Source of the DNA: a bacterium
GTDB taxonomy: Bacteria; Cyanobacteriota; Sericytochromatia; S15B-MN24; UBA4093
Direction: 5' to 3'
DNA length: 64,000 nt
NCBI GenBank assembly: GCA_017744355.1
Contig: JAGIBK010000004.1
Coordinates: 248,001 to 312,000, forward strand
Shown here: piece after piece, positions 24,290 through 31,878 of the stretch
Numbering within the stretch: the first letter of the stretch is position 1
Layout of the letters: each line of letters opens with the position of its first letter
Made by a program: the position numbers and the translations under genes
The notes under the pieces: model-generated
Seen by the model: only the letters and a program-made list of their open reading frames with translations
The model's database searches: none
Told to the model about the DNA's origin: nothing

Positions 24290-25015
24290 TTAACATAACG
24301 GCTTAGCGGCAGGCTGTCCGGCTCGCCGAGGGTAGGCTTTCGGCGTCGGCATTGTCTTTTCAACCACGACCAGCGCCCGCTCGCCGAACCCCTCGGGGAG
24401 AGAAAACTTCACGATCTGGCGGATCTCCCCGCCGAGGGTCTTGAGGGCCTTCTGGGCCCGCGAAACCTCCTCGTCGACCCCGGCGCCCTTCATGGCGACG
24501 AAACGTCCGCCCTGCTTGAGAAAGGGCAGGCACAGCTCACTGAGCACGTTCAGCTCGGCCACGGCCCGGCCGAAGACCAGATCGTACTTTTCGCGGTGCT
24601 CGGGGGTCTGGGCGAGCTCCTCGGCGCGGCCGTGCAAGGCGCGACCGCTCAGGCCGAGGGCCTCGATCGACTCGCTCATGAAGTCCACCTTCTTGCGGGT
24701 GGCCTCCAGCTGGGTGCCCGACCAGGCGGGGGCCAGGGCCATGAGCGGGATCCCGGGGAAGCCGGCCCCCGCCCCCACGTCGATGAAGCGCAGGGAGGCC
24801 GCGCGGTCCTCGGCCGAGAAGGCGCGCAGCACCGAGAGAGAGTCCAGGAAGTGCTTGACCACCGCCTCGCGCTCGTCGGTGATGCGCGTGAGGTTGGCCC
24901 GGCGGTTGCCCTCGATCAGCAGATCGTAAAAGCGCTTGAGGGCGTTGACCTGCGCGTCATCGAGCGGCACGCCCCACTCGGCGGCCTGGGTCGTCAGGAG
25001 TTGCCAGGGTTCCAT
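24290..25015 (-). CDS. rsmG: 16S rRNA m7G527 methyltransferase
   Basis: SAM-dependent enzyme that methylates G527 of 16S rRNA (GidB/RsmG). The 241-residue protein has NLTRITDEREAVVKHFLDSL, the SAM-binding FIDVGAGAGFPGIPLM, FMSESIEALGL and YDLVFGRAVAELNVL. It ends with a Lys/Arg/Pro-rich tail. Start set at ATG 25015 with GAGG five bases upstream; a much longer in-frame extension is non-homologous antisense to the exonuclease gene. It is divergent from the exonuclease, with about 45 bases between them. Confidence 0.95.
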   Translation of the reverse strand: MEPWQLLTTQAAEWGVPLDDAQVNALKRFYDLLIEGNRRANLTRITDEREAVVKHFLDSLSVLRAFSAEDRAASLRFIDVGAGAGFPGIPLMALAPAWSGTQLEATRKKVDFMSESIEALGLSGRALHGRAEELAQTPEHREKYDLVFGRAVAELNVLSELCLPFLKQGGRFVAMKGAGVDEEVSRAQKALKTLGGEIRQIVKFSLPEGFGERALVVVEKTMPTPKAYPRRAGQPAAKPLC

Positions 25016-25061
25016 AGGGTCCTCGTCGGGTGAAATGAAGGAAACAAGCGGAGATCTTACC

Positions 25062-25670
25062 ATGCAGGATCGCCCGCTTGAGGGTATCATGGCCCTTATG
25101 CAGACCACTTCCAGAACCCGCTGGGTCGTCGTCGACCTGGAGACCACCGGCATGTCCCCCGCCAAGGGCGATCGCATCGTCGAGATCGGCGCGGTGGCCG
25201 TCGAGGACGGCCAGATCACCGAGACCTTCTCCTCGCTAATCCATCCGGAGCGCTCCATTCCTTACTTCGTGCAGCGCATCCACGGCATCTCGGACGCCAT
25301 GGTGGCCTCGGCCCCGCGCTTCGCCCAGGTGCTGCCGCAGTTTCTCGCCTTCTGCGCGGACTCGCCTCTCATCTCCCACAACGCTCCGTTCGACCGCAGC
25401 TTCCTGGACTTCCAGAGCACCCTGGTCACGGACGCGCCCCTGCCCCACGCCCACCTGGACACCCTGCGCGTGGCGCGTCTGCTCTTGCCCAAGCTCGGCA
25501 AGCACAACCTGGACGCGCTGGTCCAGCACTTCGGCGTGAGCCTGAGCGCCAAGGACCGCCACCGGGCCCTGGGAGACGCCAGAGCGACAGCGGAGATCTG
25601 GCTCAAGATGGAAGCCATGGCCGCCTCGGAGGGCAAGAGCCTCTTGAAGGGCTGGATCCGCCGAAATTGA
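25062..25670 (+). CDS. DEDDh 3'-5' exonuclease (DNA polymerase III epsilon-like)
   Basis: A 202-residue exonuclease domain of the DnaQ family, acting in proofreading or DNA/RNA trimming. Exo I is VVVDLETTGM (Asp, Glu), Exo II SHNAPFDRSFL (Asp) and Exo III HRALGDARATAEIW (His, Asp), a complete DEDDh set. HLDTLRVARLLLPKLGKHNLDAL lies between. There is no polymerase-binding tail or GIY-YIG extension. ATG 25062 (GGAG eight bases upstream) is used; ATG 25089 with its own GAGGG is an equal alternative. Confidence 0.88.
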   Translation: MQDRPLEGIMALMQTTSRTRWVVVDLETTGMSPAKGDRIVEIGAVAVEDGQITETFSSLIHPERSIPYFVQRIHGISDAMVASAPRFAQVLPQFLAFCADSPLISHNAPFDRSFLDFQSTLVTDAPLPHAHLDTLRVARLLLPKLGKHNLDALVQHFGVSLSAKDRHRALGDARATAEIWLKMEAMAASEGKSLLKGWIRRN

Positions 25671-25734
25671 CGCTTTTGGGGGGATGCCGTACCTTTCTTT
25701 AAGATTGGATCCCGCCCTCGCCCGAAGGAAAACC

Positions 25735-26490
25735 ATGAACGCGACGATCTCCCTGCCCACCGCCTTTCTGGCGGGCCTCATCTCGTTCCTCTCGCCCTGC
25801 GTCCTGCCCCTGGTGCCCGGGTACCTCTCGTACATCTCGGGGGTGTCCAGCGAGCAGATGCGCGAGGGTGCGGACACCGCCACCAAGCGCAAGGTGATCA
25901 TCAACTCCCTGGGCTTCATCCTGGGCTTCTCGATCGTGTTCGTGGCCCTGGGCGCCACGGCGACCGCCTTCGGCCAGGTCCTCAACCAGAAGCTGACGCT
26001 GCTCTCCCAGGTCGCAGGCGTCGTGATCATCCTGTTCGGTCTCCACACCATGGGCCTGTTCAAGATCAAGGCGCTCTACATGGAGAAGCGCTTCCAGGTA
26101 GGCGCGAAGCCCGCGGGCTTCTTGGGCGCGACCCTGGTCGGCCTGGCCTTCGCCTTCGGCTGGACCCCCTGCATCGGCCCGATCCTGGCCGCGATCCTCA
26201 CCTACGCGAGCCAGTCCGAGACCCTCAACCAGGGGATCGCCCTGCTACTCGCTTACTCCCTCGGCTTGGGGGTGCCCTTCTTCGCGACCGCGCTCGCCAT
26301 CAACGCCTTCTTCTCGCTCTTCAACCGCATCAAGAAGCACATGCGCAAGGTCGAGATCGCAAGCGGCCTCCTGCTGGTCGGCGTCGGCGTCCTGATCTTC
26401 TCCAACAACCTCTCGATCCTCGCCAACATGCTCCAGAGCTCGCCCGCGGGCCAGGCCCTGCTCGGGATCGAGCAGAAGCTGAGCCAGTAG
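25735..26490 (+). CDS. ccdA: CcdA-type thiol:disulfide transmembrane electron carrier
   Basis: Membrane protein that passes reducing equivalents across the inner membrane for cytochrome c maturation or periplasmic thiol repair. The 251-residue protein has six hydrophobic segments and the redox Cys pair, one in SFLSPCVLPLVPGYLSY, the other in FGWTPCIGPILAAIL. ATG 25735 has AAGGAAAACC upstream. No thioredoxin-like partner is adjacent. The next gene begins two bases after the stop, so they share a transcript. Confidence 0.92.
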   Translation: MNATISLPTAFLAGLISFLSPCVLPLVPGYLSYISGVSSEQMREGADTATKRKVIINSLGFILGFSIVFVALGATATAFGQVLNQKLTLLSQVAGVVIILFGLHTMGLFKIKALYMEKRFQVGAKPAGFLGATLVGLAFAFGWTPCIGPILAAILTYASQSETLNQGIALLLAYSLGLGVPFFATALAINAFFSLFNRIKKHMRKVEIASGLLLVGVGVLIFSNNLSILANMLQSSPAGQALLGIEQKLSQ

Positions 26491-26492
26491 CC

Positions 26493-26933
26493 ATGCTGAC
26501 GCTCGATCTCTTCGCCGGCACCGACCCCCAGGTCCGCGACGCGCTGCGCATCCGCGAGACCGTCTTCGTGCAGGAGCAGGGCGTCCCCCTCGATCTCGAG
26601 ATCGACGACTACGACGGGATCGCCTGGCACGTGCTCGCCCGTGAAGACGATCAGGCGGTCGCCACCGCCCGGCTCATCAGCCTCGACGCGAGCCGGGTCA
26701 AGATCGGCCGCGTCGCCACCCTGCCCGCGCACCGCGGCAAGGGGATCGCAAGCAAGCTCGTCCGGCTCCTGATGGAGTACGCCCGGCGCGAGGGCTTCGC
26801 CGAGGCCGTCCTCGACAGCCAGCTCGATGCCATGCCCCTCTACGAGAAGCTCGGCTTCGTCGCCGAGGGCCAGATCTTCATGGACGCGGACATCCCCCAC
26901 CGCCGGATGACCCGCAAGCTCGAGGGAATTTAG
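26493..26933 (+). CDS. GNAT-family N-acetyltransferase (ElaA/YjcF-like)
   Basis: A 146-residue acetyl-CoA-dependent acyltransferase. RIRETVFVQEQGVP is the characteristic start of the YjcF/ElaA branch; the acetyl-CoA loop is VATLPAHRGKGIASKLV, and MPLYEKLGF is the C-terminal GNAT motif. The acceptor is unknown. It follows ccdA with two bases between stop and start, so translation is probably coupled. The stop codon touches an inverted repeat that may end the transcript. Confidence 0.9.
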   Translation: MLTLDLFAGTDPQVRDALRIRETVFVQEQGVPLDLEIDDYDGIAWHVLAREDDQAVATARLISLDASRVKIGRVATLPAHRGKGIASKLVRLLMEYARREGFAEAVLDSQLDAMPLYEKLGFVAEGQIFMDADIPHRRMTRKLEGI

Positions 26934-27010
26934 AGCGTCTAACAAAACTGTTCCTTCAGGGCGCCCCCGGCGCCCATTGGCCGAAACATGCCTGGTTTTG
27001 TTAGATGCTC
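26933..27010. repeat. 78-bp nested inverted repeat downstream of the acetyltransferase gene
   Basis: Arms at 26933-26948 (GAGCGTCTAACAAAAC) and 26995-27010 pair over 16 positions with one G-T wobble. The interior holds a second palindrome, GGGCGCC-CCC-GGCGCCC. No T-run follows. It could be a terminator, an mRNA-protecting stem, or a small transposon-like element. Confidence 0.65.
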
Positions 27011-27131
27011 TTAGCCCGAGCGATCAACCATACAATTTAATTTCTTCTTGGTGCGTCTATAAGAATCATCCAAGCCGCTTCGCCGATAACGACCCTATCG
27101 GATCGTCGAAAGAGCCTTCAAGGAGATTTGC

Positions 27132-28385
27132 ATGCGCACCGACGCTCGCATGGCCCAGGCCCAAGCCACGAACAACCGTCCCGCTCAGGCCACCCCCTTG
27201 CGCGCGGCCGCACAGCCCCGCACCGCCCTCGCCCAGGACGCTCTGAAGCTCTCCGCCCGCTCTTCCCGGCCGCAGCCGGCCGCACCGGTCCTGCCGCCCA
27301 AGCCCGCCAAGCGCATGCTGGACAACGAGGCGAACCTCGCCGCCCTCAAGGCGCAGGCCGCCAAGGACCAGATGCCGAGCGTGATCACGAGTGACGGGAA
27401 AACCCTCTCCTACTTCAATGGCGCGCTTCCCACCGAGAGCAAGATCGCCCGCCTCCACGCGGACGAGGCCATCAGCCTGGCCGACCGGATCACCGTCGGC
27501 GGCAAGAAGCACACCGTCCTCTACACCGACGACGGCTTCGCCGAGCTGGACCAGCGCAAGGTCACGGTCGCCGTCATCGACTCGGGAGTGGCCCCCAAGA
27601 GCCGCATCCTCGAAGGCCGGCTGCTCACGGGCTACAACACGGGCACCAAGGGCACCGACACCGCGGACGACGAGGAGGGTCACGGCACTGCCGTCGCCTC
27701 GATCATCGCGGGCTCGGACACCGCCGACAGCGTGGCCAAGGGGGTCTCGATCCTGCCCATCAAGATCCAGGACTGGGACGACGATAAGTTCCTGCCCCAG
27801 CTCGCCGACGGCATTCGCTACGCCGCCGATCACGGCGCCAAGATCATCAACGTCAGCGTCGGCGCCAACTTCCTCGACCCCAACCACCAGTGGGAGCTTT
27901 CCCCCTCGGACCCCAAGGTCCACGCCGAGGCCATCAAGGCGGTGAGCGAGGCGATCGCCTACGCCGAGGAAAAAGGCAGCCTGGTGGTGGTCGCCGCGGG
28001 CAACGAAGGCGACCAGCTGCCCGACACGGTCCTTTTCCCCGCCAGCGACCCTCGCGTGGTCGCGGTCTCCAACCTCGACGACACCCAGCGCCCCGCCCGC
28101 CTCTCCAAGGATTCGAGCCGGGGCCCCGCCGTCGATCTCGCCGCGCCCGGCACCAAGACCCTCGCCTGGTTCGGCGGGGGCTACGGTTACCACAGCGGTT
28201 CTTCCTTCGCCGCCCCCTACGTTTCAGGTGTTGCCGCCCTCATCGCCGCCCGCCACCCTGACTGGACCCCGGCCCAGATCAAGGAACAGCTCTACAAGAC
28301 CGCCCGGGACCTCGGCGCCCCGGGCAAGGACGACTCATACGGCCATGGCGCCGTAAACGCCATCGAGGCCGTCTTCGGAAAGTAG
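27132..28385 (+). CDS. Subtilisin-like serine protease without signal peptide
   Basis: A 417-residue S8 protease. Asp is in TVAVIDSGVAPKS, His in EEGHGTAVASIIAG, Asn in VVAAGNEGDQ and Ser in SGSSFAAPYVSGVAAL (GSS in place of the usual GTS). The triad is complete. The first 65 residues are Ala/Pro/Gln-rich, have no hydrophobic core or lipobox, and no I9 prodomain is apparent; residues about 75-140 may be a distinct N-domain. It may be intracellular or exported by a non-Sec route. ATG 27132 has AAGGAG seven bases upstream. The M14 peptidase gene follows 68 bases downstream on the same strand. Confidence 0.9.
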   Translation: MRTDARMAQAQATNNRPAQATPLRAAAQPRTALAQDALKLSARSSRPQPAAPVLPPKPAKRMLDNEANLAALKAQAAKDQMPSVITSDGKTLSYFNGALPTESKIARLHADEAISLADRITVGGKKHTVLYTDDGFAELDQRKVTVAVIDSGVAPKSRILEGRLLTGYNTGTKGTDTADDEEGHGTAVASIIAGSDTADSVAKGVSILPIKIQDWDDDKFLPQLADGIRYAADHGAKIINVSVGANFLDPNHQWELSPSDPKVHAEAIKAVSEAIAYAEEKGSLVVVAAGNEGDQLPDTVLFPASDPRVVAVSNLDDTQRPARLSKDSSRGPAVDLAAPGTKTLAWFGGGYGYHSGSSFAAPYVSGVAALIAARHPDWTPAQIKEQLYKTARDLGAPGKDDSYGHGAVNAIEAVFGK

Positions 28386-28404
28386 CCCTCGCTGGGCTGC
28401 TTAT

Positions 28405-28436
28405 GTTAAGATTGGATTATATCTTAACCATTTTTT
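28405..28436 (+). terminator. AT-rich hairpin with T-run after the subtilase gene
   Basis: GTTAAGAT (28405-28412) pairs with ATCTTAAC (28421-28428), followed by six T residues from 28431. The weak stem makes partial termination likely; the GTTAAG core also matches the direct repeats seen at other promoters. Confidence 0.45.
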
Positions 28437-28453
28437 AAATTGGAAAGGTCAAC

Positions 28454-29680
28454 GTGCGAAAGAATTTCAAACGCTTCGCCACCGCCCTCGGGTTCACCCT
28501 CTCCCTGACGGCGCTCGCCGGTTGTAACGGCGCCCTCCAGCTCGGCAACAGCAACTCTGACAAGCAGAACGCCCAGAATGCCGCCGAGAGCCAGGCCCCG
28601 CGCAGCCAGGTGCGGATCTACTTCCGCGACGTCTCCCAGCTGGAGGCGGCCTCGCGCGCCGGGGTGGACCTGTTCGAGAACGTGGACCGCACGGCGGGCA
28701 CGGTCGACGCCCTGGCGACGGCCAAGGGTGAAGACGCCCTCAAGCGCCTCGGCATCCGCTACGAGGTCCTCGAAGCCCCCCGCACCACCCGGGGCGCGGG
28801 CCTGCCCTCGGGCTACCAGACGGTCGAGGCCGTGATGGCCGACGTCAAGCAGGTGGCCGCGAACTACCCTTCGATCGTGCGGCTCGAGACCATCGGTAAG
28901 TCGCTGCAAGACCGCCCCCTCACGGCCGTCCACGTGACGTCCAAGCCCCAGGGCATCCAGCCCGCGGTGCTCATCACCTCGGGCCAGCATGCCCGCGAGC
29001 TGCCCCCGGTCGAGCTGAACATGCGTCTGCTCAAGCTTCTGACTGAGCAGTACGGCAAGGATCCCGCCATCACCAAGCTGGTGGACACCCGCGACATCTG
29101 GCTCGTGCCCGTGCTGAACCCGGACGGCCGCACCATGGTCGAGGGCGGCAGCGCCATGTGGCGCAAGAACGCCCGCAACAACGGCGACGGCACCCGTGGG
29201 GTGGACACCAACCGCAACGCCGACGACCACTTCGAGCAGGGCAACCCCAGCACCCACGCCGACGACTACCGCGGCAGCGCCCCCTTCTCGGAGCCCGAGT
29301 CGCAGGCGATCCGCGACCTGTGCGCCCGCGAGAAGTTCACCGTCTCGCTGGACATCCACTGCTACGGCGGCATGTTCCTCTGGCCGCCCGGCAACACCAG
29401 CACCCCGACCAAGGACGAGGCGACCTTCCGCAAGATCGGCGATCACATCGCGAAGCCCCTGGGCTACCGCTACGGCACCATCAACCGCACCATCTACCCG
29501 ACCTACGCGGACATGGCCACCTGGCAGTACAACGCCCACGGCATCCTGGCCTTCGCCGCCGAGCTCCAGGACCCGCGCTTCAACCCGCCCTTCTCCCAGG
29601 TCGACACCGACTGGAAGCAGTGGAAGGATAATCTGCTTTACCTGATCGACGTGGCGGACAGCCCGCGCACCCGCTCATAG
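28454..29680 (+). CDS. M14-family zinc carboxypeptidase, lipoprotein
   Basis: Extracytoplasmic metallo-carboxypeptidase of 408 residues that removes C-terminal residues. Leader ends LTALAGC (lipobox, Cys about residue 24). Zinc ligands are His and Glu in GQHARELPPVE and His in SLDIHCYGG; the substrate loop is VDTNRNADDHF and the catalytic Glu is in FAAELQDPR. An N-terminal segment (30-115) precedes the catalytic domain and may be a propeptide. GTG start at 28454 follows GGAAAGG. It lies next to the subtilase gene, so they may cooperate in protein degradation. A clear terminator follows. Confidence 0.92.
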   Translation: MRKNFKRFATALGFTLSLTALAGCNGALQLGNSNSDKQNAQNAAESQAPRSQVRIYFRDVSQLEAASRAGVDLFENVDRTAGTVDALATAKGEDALKRLGIRYEVLEAPRTTRGAGLPSGYQTVEAVMADVKQVAANYPSIVRLETIGKSLQDRPLTAVHVTSKPQGIQPAVLITSGQHARELPPVELNMRLLKLLTEQYGKDPAITKLVDTRDIWLVPVLNPDGRTMVEGGSAMWRKNARNNGDGTRGVDTNRNADDHFEQGNPSTHADDYRGSAPFSEPESQAIRDLCAREKFTVSLDIHCYGGMFLWPPGNTSTPTKDEATFRKIGDHIAKPLGYRYGTINRTIYPTYADMATWQYNAHGILAFAAELQDPRFNPPFSQVDTDWKQWKDNLLYLIDVADSPRTRS

Positions 29681-29686
29681 CAAGCG

Positions 29687-29723
29687 AATCGGCTCCCCCA
29701 AATGGGGGAGCCGATTTTCTTTT
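29687..29723 (+). terminator. Rho-independent terminator after the M14 peptidase gene
   Basis: AATCGGCTCCCCC (29687-29699) pairs perfectly with 29704-29716, followed by a TTCTTTT tract. Confidence 0.9.
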
Positions 29724-29738
29724 GGCCCGCGGCGTCGG

Positions 29739-29766
29739 TTGACGCCAACATGTTACCTATATAAGA
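29739..29766 (+). promoter_or_regulatory. Probable promoter for the DUF4153 gene
   Basis: TTGACG at 29739-29744, then an AT-rich TATATAAGAAT stretch; TAAGAA is 17 bases downstream and TATAAG 15. The gene starts about 60 bases further. Confidence 0.5.
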
Positions 29767-29826
29767 ATTAAAATATTAATAAGAACATCACCCAGGACAT
29801 TACCCTGCCTCACAGAGAGCGATCGC

Positions 29827-31614
29827 ATGCCGCCGTTTTCATCCCCACGCTCCAGAGCACTCGCCACCGGCATCCTGCAAGGGGGCGCATTTTATCTCCT
29901 CTACTGGCTCATCACGCACCGGGTCGCCGCATTCAGGCAGCCTACCGTATTCCTTCCCGCTACGACCTTCGTGGCCTTCGTTCCGCTCGCCCTTCAGCTC
30001 TTGGCCCCTCTACCGCCTTCGTGGCGCAAGTGGGCCTTCACGCTGGCCGCGACGTCGGTCCTGCTTGCCACAGCGTTCTATACAGGCTGGACCACCAATA
30101 GCGAGACCTTCGGCGCGATCAACGCGCTCAGCCGTGCCCTGACCTTCGGCCTGAGAATAGCCATCGGCTGGTTTCTCGCTCTCTGCCTGATGCAAGACTG
30201 GATCGAAACCGGCTCACGGAAGCATCCCTACGCCTCCTTCCTACACGCCCTGGGACATCACGCTTATGTCATCGGGAGCAGCGTTCTCTTCGTCGGTATC
30301 GTTTGGAGCCTGCTAGGGATCGGAAGCGGCCTCTTCACGGTGATCGGTCTTCAGCTGGTCGCCGACATGTTCTTCGATCCGCTCTTCTTCTTCCCCTTCA
30401 CGACAACCCTCTTCGCCTGGTCGATCCACCACCGCCAAACCAGAGGGTTCACCCCTCAAAAGCTCCGCCAGCAAGTAAGCTTCTATGCCTGGCTGACACC
30501 GCTCGCAAGTGGCATCGCCTTGCTCTTCCTCGCCAGCCTTCCCTTCACAGGCCTCGAACCGTTGTGGGGCACCGGCCATGCCACTTCCTTGATGCTCGCG
30601 CTACAAGTCGCGACCCTGGCACTGACCAGCCTCACCGTGCAGGACGGAAGCCACGAGCCGCCTTTCTCGCCCAGGCTTCGTGGTCTCATCACGCTGAGCC
30701 TCTTTGCCATGCCGCTCTATGCGATCCTGTGCGCCTATTCGCTAGGGCTTCGGATCCAGCAATACGGCTGGAGCGTGAGCCGCGTTTGGGCCGCCTTGCT
30801 CGTCGCCACCATCGGGCTCTGGGGGGTCGGATACGCGCTTGCCCCGCTGAAGCGTCACGATCGGTGGCTCGCTCTCGTCCCGGCCCTGAACAAGGCCTTT
30901 GCCACGCTGATCGTTCTGATCGCGATCCTGGTCAACACGCCGCTCCTGGATGCCGAGCGTATAGCGGTCGCAAGTCAGGTCAATCGTCTCCTCGAAGGCA
31001 CGGCCGCCATCAAGGACTTCGACTTCGCCTACCTGAAGTCGCACTCAGGCAAGTACGGCCACGATGCCTACCAGCGCCTCGCCAGTCTCACGGCGCACCC
31101 CCAGGCAGCGGTCATCAAAGGAGCGATAGAAGCCTTGCAAGACAAGCCAAAAGTCGCGATCGCCCCGCTGAACTCGACGGCCGAACTCCTCGTCCGGACC
31201 GAAGTCTATCCACGCGGCAAAGCCCTGGATGCGACCCTCGCCGCCTATCTGTTCGAGCGCTACCGAGAAGGGGCCAGCGAGGTTTCTTGCTACCGTACGA
31301 CCCCCAGCTGCCTCATGGTGGCCATCGATCTGAACGGCGATCGCACCGAAGAGTTCGTGCTGCTCGAGGACGCCTTCCACGTTTTCTCGCGCACGCCGAA
31401 GGGTTGGACGAACGTCGGCCAACTGCAGAATGAGACCTGGGGCGATCTGACGCGTGCCGCGCTGCGGAGACGCCTCCAGAACGCCCCCCCGAGAGCCATC
31501 CCTGCCAAATGGCACAACCTCTCGCTCGGCGAGCTGGAGTTCCGAGTGAGGCCCCGTTATCCTTCTCCCGCTGCAGCGACTCCCTCAAGCCAAGCAGCGG
31601 CATATCCCGATTGA
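29827..31614 (+). CDS. DUF4153-family membrane protein with soluble C-terminal region
   Basis: A 595-residue protein. The N-terminal two-thirds is a polytopic membrane domain of about 10-11 segments; AILCAYSLGLRIQQYGWS followed by VWAALLVATIGLWGVGYAL matches DUF4153, a family of unknown function. After the last helix, SQVNRLLEG, DFDFAYLKSHSGKYGHDAYQ and following residues (about 380-440) are also family-typical. The last 150 residues are soluble and contain VAIDLNGDRTEEFVLL, an FG-GAP-like phrase. Codon choice appears less GC-biased than its neighbours. ATG start directly follows a HIP1 octamer (29819-29826) and lacks a strong ribosome site. Confidence 0.8.
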   Translation: MPPFSSPRSRALATGILQGGAFYLLYWLITHRVAAFRQPTVFLPATTFVAFVPLALQLLAPLPPSWRKWAFTLAATSVLLATAFYTGWTTNSETFGAINALSRALTFGLRIAIGWFLALCLMQDWIETGSRKHPYASFLHALGHHAYVIGSSVLFVGIVWSLLGIGSGLFTVIGLQLVADMFFDPLFFFPFTTTLFAWSIHHRQTRGFTPQKLRQQVSFYAWLTPLASGIALLFLASLPFTGLEPLWGTGHATSLMLALQVATLALTSLTVQDGSHEPPFSPRLRGLITLSLFAMPLYAILCAYSLGLRIQQYGWSVSRVWAALLVATIGLWGVGYALAPLKRHDRWLALVPALNKAFATLIVLIAILVNTPLLDAERIAVASQVNRLLEGTAAIKDFDFAYLKSHSGKYGHDAYQRLASLTAHPQAAVIKGAIEALQDKPKVAIAPLNSTAELLVRTEVYPRGKALDATLAAYLFERYREGASEVSCYRTTPSCLMVAIDLNGDRTEEFVLLEDAFHVFSRTPKGWTNVGQLQNETWGDLTRAALRRRLQNAPPRAIPAKWHNLSLGELEFRVRPRYPSPAAATPSSQAAAYPD

Positions 31615-31622
31615 AGGGATGC

Positions 31623-31800
31623 CTAGCGCTCCAGCTGATAGGGCAGGTCGATGACGGCGGTGTTAGGACGGAAAATCAGCGCCAGCTTGAGCCGGGCGGC
31701 GTCCTGGTCGTGAAGGAAATACTCCCACCAGTTGCCGGGGCACGAACTCCGAGAGCACGATCGTTACGGGCGTATGGTGGGCGTCGGTCGAGAGCCCCCA
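31623..31800 (-). pseudogene. C-terminal remnant of an APC-family amino-acid permease, frameshifted
   Basis: Translating the minus strand gives two pieces in different frames. The first is HHTPVTIVLSEFVPR; the second is NWWEYFLHDQDAARLKLAL followed by IFRPNTAVIDLPYQLER and a stop at 31623-31625. They are joined at an extra base near 31732-31733: removing one A (minus strand) restores PRHWWEYFLHDQ. This is the cytoplasmic tail typical of amino-acid permeases. Everything upstream of this tail is gone, replaced by the 3' end of recQ from 31879. It is a decayed gene in a 264-base gap. Confidence 0.75.
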
Positions 31801-31878
31801 GCAAACCCGGTCCTGTTCAGGTCGCGGGAGCGGTGCGATGGGGGGCGCGGCTCTCGCGCTACCTCACAAGCCTGCGCA

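Noticed and set aside
24290..25258. A longer RsmG starting at 25258
   Set aside because: The extra 81 residues are antisense to the exonuclease gene; ATG 25015 has a ribosome site and fits the family length.
26977..27246. An 89-residue open frame before the signal-less subtilase
   Set aside because: It overlaps the inverted repeat and the subtilase start in another frame and has no ribosome site or recognisable domain.
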